Assembly: GCF_010093535.1 (NCBI RefSeq)
Contig: NW_022985205.1
Coordinates: 224,161-288,160, forward strand
Direction of reading: 5' to 3'
Source: Lindgomyces ingoldianus
Taxonomy: Eukaryota; Ascomycota; Dothideomycetes; Pleosporales; Lindgomycetaceae
Length of the DNA stretch: 64,000 nt
This document shows, in pieces, positions 56,401 to 64,000 of the stretch. Position 1 is the stretch's first letter. Every line of letters begins with the position of its first letter. The translations under genes and the position numbers were made by a program. Below the pieces are notes generated by a model that searched no databases, was not told the origin of the DNA, and worked only from the letters and a program-made list of their open reading frames with translations.

Positions 56401-58430
56401 AACTTTAAACTACTAATACTTATAGAAGCTAATGCCTTAGACTACATAGTAGCAGAAGTTCTCTTCTAGACTAAGCTAGATAGGACTATTAGGCCTATTA
56501 TATACTTTTTAAAAAGAATAAGTCCTACAGAAAGTAATTATAAAATTTATAATAAAAAATTACTTACTATAGTATACTACTTTAAATAATAGCAACTTAA
56601 ACTAGAAAGTGCAGCGCATCTAATATAGGTCCTATCTAACTATAAGAACTTATAGTACTTTATAACTATAAAATAACTTAGCTACTAATAAGCCTATTAG
56701 TTTAAATACTTATTTTATTTTAATTTTAAAATTACTTATTATCTTAGTTAAGACAGAGGGAAACTAGATGCTTTTATAAAGTAATTCTAAAACATCTTTA
56801 CTTAGAAAAAAGTATAAAAGGCTTAACACTAAACTCTACTTTAACTTAAGCTATTTTTAGACCTTAACCTAAATAAAATAAATTAAATAATTAATTAAAT
56901 TATTACTAATAAGTATCTAAATAATAAATTTATTTAAAAAACTTTAAACCTACTTTAAAACAGCGCTAGTTAGTTAAAAAAGGTAATACTAGCTAACTAT
57001 AAAAACTAAAATAGTAAGCTATATTACTATAACTAACTTATAATTTTTAATTCTAATAAACTAAAAATTAAACTACTCTAAATTGTACACAACTTGCCTA
57101 TTAAAGGACACCTAGGCAGAGGAAAGACTCTTAACCTACTATAAAGAGAGTACTACTAGCCCTAAATGTTCTATACTGTACGCTAATATATATTATGTTG
57201 CTATACTTGCTGTAAAGTAAAGGCCTTTTAAAAAAGGTATAATAGCCTACTTAAACTACTTCTAATCTTTAAATAAGCTTAGAAAAACATATTAATTAAT
57301 TTTATTATAAACCTACCTTTATCTAAAAAGTACATAAATATTATAGTAGTTGTTAATTACTTAACTAAGTATTAACACTTAATACTATATTCTTTTATAA
57401 CTGCCCCTAATATAGCCTAGTTATTCTACTAATATGTATAAGTTTACTATAGCCTGCCTAATATAATTATATTAGACAGAGGTACACAGTTTGTCTTAGC
57501 TTTCTAGAATAAACTTTATAAATAGCTCTAAATTATTCTCTATCTATCTATAGCTTTTTACCTAGAGACTAATAGCTAGACTAAGAATATAAACACTATA
57601 ATAAAATAAGTCTTATAAGCGTACATAAACTATTAGTAAGATAACTAGGTAAAATAGTTAGCTACAGCATAGTTTAAAGCTAATAATATAACATTTAAAT
57701 TAACATAAGTATCTTTGTTTTTAGTAAACTATAAATACTACTCTTAAATAAGATTTAAACTACTTATAAATACTCTTTAACTAACTTATTAATTTATATA
57801 AGTAATAAATATAAATAGACTTATTAATAAAATTTAAAATATATTTAAATATGTTTATAAAAAGCTTACATAGGCTTAAGCTTTTTAATAAGAGTATATA
57901 AACTAATCTTAAACTTCTACCCCTACATATACAGCTAGCAAGAAGGTCTAGCTAGACACTAGAAATATCTAAATAAACTAATAATTAAAAAAACTTAATT
58001 AAAAAAACCTTAGCTTTTTTATAGTAGCTTATATAGTTTTATTACATGCTTACTAATTAATCTTACCTAACAGCATAAAGATACACCCTGTGTTCTACAT
58101 ATTATTGCTGCGCTAAGTAGCCTTTAAATTTAACTATTTACTTAGACAGCTAAACCTGCTACTTAAACTTATTATTATAAATAATAAACTAGAATATGTT
58201 ATAAAAAATATTAAATAAATCTAGTTTAATAAAAAAAAACATATTTATAAATACTTTATAAAATAGACTAGATATAATAAACTGTTATAGAAACTTATAA
58301 AAGCTTTATAAAAGAACTCTATAGTAACTTAATTTTATGCTTAATACTTATCTAAACTAAACCTATACTCTAATAAAAACAACTTAATGCTAGAACTACT
58401 AATATAAAGAATTCTTTTCTTAATAAGAGG
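53415..58430 (+). pseudogene. C2 gag-pol remains (Ty3/gypsy)
   Basis: Parallel to C1 gag-pol base for base apart from transitions and a few 1-2 bp indels. The RT catalytic motif is YINN at 55984-55995 (AAC AAT), so both Asp are lost here too. The integrase stretch around 57070-57600 (LDRGTQFV, FYLETNS) is still visible. A polypurine tract (AAGAGGGGGGA) precedes the 3' LTR. It is non-functional. Confidence 0.8.
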
Positions 58431-58438
58431 GGGGATAC

Positions 58439-58756
58439 TGTTACAGTATCCTCTCTAGATCCTAGACATAACTATATTAGACATGTACTAGAGTATTATT
58501 AGTGCACATCTAACATAAATATAACATAACATAGACATAAACTTAAGTATAAACTGCCTTAACACTAACTAAACTTAAAATAGGCTTAATTTATACTTAA
58601 AGCGCTTAGACTTTTAAGCTAAGTATTTAATTACTAATTTTCTTTTAAACTTTTCTATTTCTCACACAACATCTTGTACTTACTATAATACCTCACGTAG
58701 TAATTAAACTAGACCTCCGTGAAGCTCTATAACCTTACTCGTGCACAATCGTGACA
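58439..58756 (+). repeat. 3' LTR of C2
   Basis: The inner start is TpA-converted (TGTTACAGTATCC) and the outer end keeps CACGTAG, CTCCGTGAAGC and CTCGTGCACAATCGTGACA. 318 bp. Confidence 0.9.
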
Positions 58757-58930
58757 CTGCGCCACCTTTGCGACAGTGTTAATTATTTAACACTATATTT
58801 TTTTGTAACTTAAGTAATATTAACTTTTTCTCTAAACTCTAGGGATTCTAACGCTGCAAGCGCTTCCAAAATTAGGTCTATATTAGTGGAGTTAGTATTA
58901 TGTGACAATTTTAGTGTTCCTAAGCAAAGT

Positions 58931-58970
58931 GTGCGCCAGGTGAGCCCGTGCGTCAAGCGAGAAAAACGGG
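58931..58970. repeat. Right terminal inverted repeat of element D
   Basis: The reverse complement begins CCCGTTTTTCTCGCTTGACG. TA follows at 58971-58972. It pairs with 35266-35305. Confidence 0.9.
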
Positions 58971-58972
58971 TA

Positions 58973-59496
58973 ATTATGATAGGGAAAAAAGAAGGCTAGA
59001 TTAAGCATGTAGCAGAGCAGAATAATTACTTAAAGCTTAAAAACGTAGAACAACAAAGCTTTTTAGTTATTTAATTTTCTACTAATCAGATCAATAACCG
59101 GCTTATATCCAGACCAATAGGAGAGAGGGCTTGGCGGTAGAGATAGTGTATTATTTGATGGACAATCAGCCTTGGGCTTGGCTTTCCGCCCTCGAACCCC
59201 GATGCCAAGCCCTCGAGGAATCCAAGGTGGGGGCATTAAGACACATCAGAGTAGGACTATAAGGCAGAAACAATATTTAACAATACTTACTGATATCGGC
59301 ATAGAGAAGTGAAGAGTGAAGACCTCTGCAACAGGGCAAAGTCATATACCCGCTTACATAACATAGACACCGCCACACTTTAGCACCGCCACAGCATGAC
59401 GTTGCATCGCGCCTTCATGGGCAGTCCCATAACCCTCTCCTGCCTACGTCCCCCCCTCACCATGCATCCTACACCCTCTGCTGACACTCTTAAAAC
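58973..59496. other. Right flank of the transposon island
   Basis: Composition returns to normal within about 100 bp of the element D end. It contains the promoter of the gene at 59497. No gene is seen. An imperfect inverted pair (GGGCTTGG and CCAAGCCC) lies near 59175-59214. Confidence 0.45.
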
Positions 59497-61857
59497 ATGT
59501 CTCACTCCCCGCTCACCCCCACGCAAACGCACGCCCTCTTCGACATCCTAATTCACCACCAACTGTACGCCGAAATCTGCGCCTTCAAGTACCCCCCCGC
59601 CATTCAGCAATATGGATACCCGTTCCGGAAACCGGACGGCGTGCAGACAACAAGCCCGCTGCTGCAAAATATGCTGAATAAGTTTGTTCTGCGGCTGCCC
59701 GGGTTGAATAGTGTGGGGCAGGGGTTTTGGGAAGAGAAGGTTAGCATGCTGGTTATGAAGATGGGGGAGGCGGAGTTGTCGGAGAGCTATGATAAGGGGG
59801 CTATTGGGGCTCGGAAGGCGCTGGCGACGGCTATAAGTAGTCTGTTGGAGTATGTGGCGAGGGGAATGTTGGGGGGGTATCCTGGGGGTCCGAGGGAGAA
59901 GGGTGGGGAAGAGGATGAGTATGACCTCACGAAAGCCGAGAATGTATTGCAGGCGTGGGATGATGGGATGCGTGAACTGATATATGGAAACTTGCTAGAC
60001 GAGCTGTTCGAAAGAATAGCCGAGACCGGGAAACTGGAGGACCATTCCAGTCTCGTCCAGGCGGCGCACGAGTACATCCTGTTAAAGTGAGTTCATCCAC
60101 TCCTTATATCAAGTGGGCTAATGGAGCGGAAAAGCCTCTCATCCTTCCTCCACCACGTCTTCATCATGTCCCCCGACGGGCAATACATCCTCCGCCTCAT
60201 TGAAAACGTTCACCGCCTGGTCCCGTACTATGCCGTCAAGCAGACGCTCAAGGTCGGCAACGCAGCCACCATGATCAACGGCATGGTAAAACTCGTCCTT
60301 ACAAAGCTTTCCGTAACCGCCGTCACAAATTGGCTTGGCTGGACCAACAGCACAAATGACGGCATGAACCTCATGCAGCAAATCCTCTCCACTGTCATGG
60401 CCTGGGACACTTCGGAATTCCTTCGCCGCGCGCAAAAGCTCGAGTCCGGCCGCGACGCCCCTATTAAAGCGGTCTTTAAAGCTATAAAATCCTACGTCTA
60501 CGCTTCTCGCGAGAAACACGACGCCGCACGTGGCATCTCGATGCAAGAATCTAAATCGATAATCGCCGTGATGCTCGAATCTGCAGATCCACCTGTTGCA
60601 ACTGAGTCATTGACTGAACACCAACACGATATCGCCATGGAATATTTCTCGACTATGTTGTCCATCCGGGACCGCGAGGAGCTCACTAAGATCCTATGTA
60701 AACTACAACCTGATCTGCTCACCTCGGCAATTCGAGAACTTGTGAGCGCATACGACCCGATAATCCGAGGCGTCCATAATGCTGTGGATCTATCATCCAC
60801 TCTTAATGACCTTGAGAACTTCCTTACAGATTTGATTAAAATCTCCAAGCCGAAGAAACCGAATGGAAACGGCACAAGCAACTGCAATAGTAGAACAGGG
60901 AGTCGGACAAATAGTCGAACTTCCTCTCCGACCCCAAATGCTAGTGTCCTAGAAGCCGAGCCAAGTACCCATACAGGCATACCTACAGTCGAAGACTACG
61001 TCCACCTCCTTCGAAAACATATTCCCTCCGTTCATAAATTCCTGCATCAAGTCGCAAAAAACGCGCCAGAGCTGGCGAATCAGTACCGCGAATATGCGAA
61101 AGTGTGTGCGGCCGAACTACGGGTCCACAATGTGGGCACAGAAGCCCATCCTCCAAAACACGTTGAAAAGGGACGAGGGGAGGAAGGAGCAGGTGCTGGA
61201 GCAGGCGATATGACAGCCCCATTAACATCGCTATTTTCAAGCCTATCTTCGGTTAAACAAGATGAACTCCGCGCTCTTCTAGACCACCACTCCAAACACT
61301 TAAGACACCTAAAGTCTACATCGACAGCGCGACTCAAAACGTTGATCGCGCATACTTCCCGCCCCTCCTCAAGCAACAGTACCAGCAACCTAAACCCTAA
61401 CCTCAACCCCTCCGCCATCCCCTCCGCCAGCTTCAACACCACCCCCAACCCCAACGTCAATTCCGCCACGAACGCTACTACCACTACTAAACCCCACCAT
61501 CTGAGAGGCACAACCCACGGCCCCGGAATGTACCTTTCCCGTTGGCACTCCCTCCTCGACAGCACTCTCGTCACGCCCGCCACGCTCTCCGGGCCTGTCC
61601 GCCACGGCTGGGAGGTTAAGGGTGAATTGGATGGGAATGGTGCGAAAACTGATATGATGTTAGGGAATGGAAAAAGGACGGGCCGAAGGACAGCCAGAGT
61701 TGGGAGTGCTACTCTAAGGGATGGGACAGGCGACGTGGTGGAGAGAAGGGAAAGGAAGAGGGATGGGATTGAGGAGGTTATGACAGAAGCTGTCTGGGAG
61801 GGGATGAGAGATGGATGGGTTAGCGTTTGTAGGGGGCTGGAGGTTATGGGGGATTAA
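59497..61857 (+). CDS. PXB/DUF3818 (PX-associated) protein without a visible PX domain
   Basis: Two exons, 59497-60086 and 60135-61857, give 770 residues. The 48-bp intron (GTGAGT ... GGAAAAG, with a GCTAATG branch site) joins EYILL to NLSSFLHHVF in frame. Residues about 5-190 resemble the fungal PX-associated PXB domain (LTPTQTHALFDILIHHQLYA, LPGLNSVGQGFWEEK, SSLLEYVARG). From about 195 on it resembles DUF3818 (FIMSPDGQYILRLIENVHRL, ITKLS-type block, WLGWTNS, LTEHQHDIAMEYF, TLNDLENFLTDLI). Such proteins normally carry a phosphoinositide-binding PX domain between or beside these parts; I see none here. The C-terminal third is low-complexity (Asn/Thr/Pro) with short conserved blocks (GMYLSRWHSLLDST). 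A membrane-lipid role is inferred from the family only. Confidence 0.85.
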
Positions 61858-62793
61858 GGATGGGTTGGTAGAGTTTGGGGTTGCGAGAAGTATAAGCATG
61901 GCAAACCGATGATGAGCAGGCTTGTATATCATGGAATGATTGTAATGGATAAGATTGGAATAAGTTGGGAATGTGCTTCTTGTACATGTACAGGCACGGT
62001 ACACATAGAAGGGCTTTCAGAACACCCTCCTGTAGACTCGGCATAAACACCTTGGGCTAGCATAGACGTCGGGCTTGTGAGTAGCTCATATCTGAACAAT
62101 AACAGAATCCAGTACAGCACCTAAACATGCATCATCATCTTCTTCTTCTTCTTCTTCTGTTCTAGGTCTGTATCTCCGGGCATCCAGACTCGGTTTCTTT
62201 AAACTCCCGTTTCCGAATCCTGCCTTTGAACCTCTGAACCACCGCCCGGAACCATCACGTCACAGAAGTTAAATCAAGGTTTTCTGCTAAACTAAATTTA
62301 ACTATAATCACGGGTCCTAGAGTCAGGGCGGAACGGCCGGATAGACGAGTCTTTTGCTCGCGTGACATTTTTCTTGGATTTGAGAACGTGGACGAGCACA
62401 AGACGGAAGATGCGTTGGCCGAAACGGAATTAATACCTCGGACATCTTCAGCGCCGACAAAGCGACATGCATGCACGTGAGCGTAGAGGAAGAATTGGTG
62501 GAGGTAGGATGTGAAGGTTGACGATAATGGTCTGTTGATATTAAAGTTAAATTCGATTTGGTAATCGTCTGTCTATCGTGATATCTCCAGTACTAGCAGC
62601 AATGGTATCTCTCTATGTCTGCCTCCATGGCATGTCCCATGACGCCAACGCTGAAAGCAAATCGACCTTCAATTGCGGCTTGAATCCTGTCCCATTATTC
62701 ACCAATACCCAAAATCTCCCAGCCCGAGCTGCTCATTCCGAAGTTCTGTTAGACGCACTTCACTCCCAGCCCCGTCCTGCTATCTCACTTGAC
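61858..62793. other. Intergenic between convergent genes
   Basis: Holds the 3' ends of the plus-strand PXB/DUF3818 gene and the minus-strand gene that follows. A (CTT)n microsatellite runs 62136-62158. Short frames (62255-62476, 62578-62802) have no support. Confidence 0.5.
62136..62158. repeat. (CTT)n microsatellite
   Basis: About seven CTT units following ATCATCAT. Confidence 0.8.
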
Positions 62794-64000
62794 TCAATAT
62801 AAAACTATCTTTCCTACCCCTCCCCCCTCTATTCCCTCTACCCCCTCAAGTCCCCCAACATTGAATGACCCACTCTTATTGTCCTTCTCCCAAGCCACAG
62901 CCCCCACACTCAGCGTCCAAGCAACCAGCACCAATCGTGCCACCACTGCAATACTCGGAATATCCAGCGGAAGCTCTGCTTTTAGGATATGTTCGACTTG
63001 GCTCCCGAGATTGGGCGTCGCGGTCGGGGTAGAGAAGGTGGAGGCCATTGATGTACGTGGGGACTTGGGGTTGGGACTTGGGTTGGGGGTAATGGGATTT
63101 CGCGGAGTGGACACGGGGGAAATCTGGGTTAGGGATATGGAGAGAGAATGCCTTGGGGGTGTTGTAGGCGGTGAGATAGGCGCAGGTATGGATCTTGGTG
63201 TTGGCGACTCAAGCGTAGACGCATGTGAACTTGTCGAGCCCTTTGTCCGCACCGACAAACTCGAATTCCTCTTCCGGCTCTTTTCTGGTATCGCCGGGGC
63301 TGTAGGGTCAAACCCATTATTCCGGTACGCCTTCAGCGCGTTTTCATACGCCCTCTCCATCTCCCGTTTCGTCGCTTCTTGCGCCGCAGACAGCACCTCC
63401 TTTGCCGTCATCCCCGGTCCGATCGCAATAGCCATCAGCCGTTCTAACACCGTTACATATCTCCTCATCCGCGCAGCCTTCTCCGCTAACCCCTCCTCCT
63501 CTATTTCCCCCTTCTTACCCACGCCCATCCTCCCCACCTTCTGTCGTTCCCTGTACCAAACCCCCGCATTCCCATCTTCTAACAACGGACCGAATAGCTT
63601 TAGGCTCGGCGCCTGTCGGTGCAATTTATCTACCAGCGCGTCCAGTCGTTGAAGAAGGCGGCCTGTGGGTAGACCGGCAGATGCAATGAATTTGACAGTT
63701 TGGATGATAGGGGTGGAGGAGAGGGGGGCAAGACCACCTGTGAATGGGAGAGCGGCGATGGGAGGGATGAGCGGGTGAAGGGATAGGGTTGGAGATGGTG
63801 AGGGGGAGAAAGAGGGTGGGGAGGGGACAAGGACGTGGAGGGTTGGTGGCACAGCATGTGGCATCATTTCAATCCATCTCACGCTTGCGCTCGCGCTTCG
63901 GTCTTCCTCCCTCAAGCGCCGCATCCCCATTCCTATTCCCGCTCTAACCCCTTCAACCGTCTCATTCGTAACAACGATGGAATTAACACCCCCCTTCCCT
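62794..64000 (-). CDS. Unrecognised protein, C-terminal part, runs off the window
   Basis: The frame is open from the window edge to a stop at 62794. The first in-frame ATG inside the window is at 63930, but codons upstream (NSIVVTNETVEGVRAG) look coding, so the true start is probably beyond 64000. About 400 residues are visible: a Pro/Ser-rich stretch, an alpha-helical central region (LLQRLDALVDKLHRQAP, MRRYVTVLERLMAIAIG, EATKREMERAYENALKAY), a long Ser/Thr/Pro-rich linker, and near the C terminus one hydrophobic segment (SIAVVARLVLVAWTLSVGAV) that could be a single membrane anchor. No domain is recognised. The antisense plus-strand frame of 287 codons is a shadow. Confidence 0.6.
   Translation of the reverse strand, partial: GKGGVNSIVVTNETVEGVRAGIGMGMRRLREEDRSASASVRWIEMMPHAVPPTLHVLVPSPPSFSPSPSPTLSLHPLIPPIAALPFTGGLAPLSSTPIIQTVKFIASAGLPTGRLLQRLDALVDKLHRQAPSLKLFGPLLEDGNAGVWYRERQKVGRMGVGKKGEIEEEGLAEKAARMRRYVTVLERLMAIAIGPGMTAKEVLSAAQEATKREMERAYENALKAYRNNGFDPTAPAIPEKSRKRNSSLSVRTKGSTSSHASTLESPTPRSIPAPISPPTTPPRHSLSISLTQISPVSTPRNPITPNPSPNPKSPRTSMASTFSTPTATPNLGSQVEHILKAELPLDIPSIAVVARLVLVAWTLSVGAVAWEKDNKSGSFNVGGLEGVEGIEGGGVGKIVLY

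Larger units (their letters stand above)
43975..58756 (+). mobile_element. Element C2: second copy of the C1 gypsy family, split by element B
   Basis: The outer ends match C1's LTR ends. The 5-bp duplication CTGCG is at 43970-43974 and 58757-58761. The 5' LTR is interrupted after 237 bp by element B and resumes at 53331, ending at 53411, so its two parts total 318 bp like every other LTR of the family. The 3' LTR is 58439-58756. Without B and one ATCTT copy, the element is 5,663 bp, one base different from C1. Its interior aligns with C1 almost entirely through transitions, as expected if both were mutated by RIP. Confidence 0.93.
35500..58920 (-). pseudogene. Element D transposase remains (in four pieces)
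   Basis: Read in order on the minus strand. 58917-58757 gives an N-terminal part (STNIDLILEALAALESLEF, KYSVK) like the start of Fot1-type transposases. 43974-43368 gives the CENPB-type HTH region (ELLEYIKRL, TRNMLRNFA, KISSKQVGSLWLD) and the first DDE part (ENMYNIDKKGFLI in mutated form). 42231-42119 and 36454-35500 give the DDE_1 remainder (KFIKYCNNNKIFLAI, ITKRDFFCMF, AFTAKNVFLGFKTYS). Stops are scattered through it, mostly TAG/TAA where Trp, Gln or Arg codons are expected, which fits RIP. It is split by C2, E and C1. No active product is possible. Confidence 0.8.
35266..58970 (-). mobile_element. Element D: pogo/Fot1-like Tc1-mariner transposon, host of the nest
   Basis: Terminal inverted repeats of about 40 bp (35266-35305 and 58931-58970) begin CCCGTTTTTCTCGCTTGACG and differ at one position. 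Each end is flanked by TA (35264-35265 and 58971-58972), the target of Tc1/mariner elements. Subtracting the three insertions and their duplications (C1, E, C2) leaves about 2,115 bp, a normal size for a Fot1-like element. The transposase reads on the minus strand through all the remaining pieces. The TIRs keep CpG and CpA words, while the interior is RIP-mutated. Confidence 0.9.

Noticed and set aside
62789..63652. Plus-strand 287-codon frame
   Set aside because: Antisense to a longer minus-strand frame that has protein-like helices, linker and anchor and continues off the window.

Overview
The window is nuclear DNA of a filamentous ascomycete (Pezizomycotina). The signs are introns of about 45-130 bp with fungal branch sites, small secreted proteins, a But2-domain protein, a fungal bZIP factor, Tvp38, a PXB/DUF3818 protein, and transposons that look mutated by RIP (repeat-induced point mutation: TpA-rich, CpA/TpG-poor, catalytic Asp codons turned into Asn). 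A leotiomycete is a guess; nothing seen fixes the class.

Layout. 0-4.3 kb: a small secreted protein (-), a protein of tandem GAEQ-(D/E)-RY repeats (+) and a second small secreted protein (+). 4.34-7.42 kb: a complete RIP-degraded hAT transposon with an 8-bp target duplication. 7.9-14.7 kb: a bZIP factor (-) divergent from a five-exon short-chain dehydrogenase (+), then a five-exon Tvp38/VTT membrane protein (-), with weak ORFs between. 14.9-20.4 kb: sparse, with one fair hypothetical gene (18.6 kb).

20.4-34.3 kb: a direct segmental duplication. Copy 1 is about 20.43-27.3 kb and copy 2 about 29.78-34.34 kb, separated by a truncated protein-kinase fragment. The block carries a secreted But2-domain gene, a Lys-rich hypothetical gene and a four-exon unrecognised gene. 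In copy 2 the first two are broken, partly by a deletion of about 2.3 kb. Only the four-exon gene is intact in both copies (about 85% identical by hand alignment, same introns including a GC-AG intron).

35.27-58.97 kb: a nested transposon island resolved from target-site duplications. A pogo/Fot1-like element D (TA duplication) contains gypsy element C1 (CTATG), internally deleted pogo-like element E (TA) and gypsy element C2 of the same family as C1 (CTGCG). C2 is split inside its 5' LTR by a different gypsy element B (ATCTT), and B contains a 491-bp solo-LTR-like insertion F (GAAAT) that is not RIP-mutated and carries a 10-bp minisatellite. Removing the insertions leaves D at about 2.1 kb and C2 at 5,663 bp, against 5,664 bp for C1.

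59.5-64 kb: a PXB/DUF3818 protein (+) and the 3' part of an unrecognised gene (-) that runs off the window. No rRNA, intact tRNA, CRISPR array or convincing metabolite cluster was seen. Exon-intron models come from reading splice sites and frame by eye.
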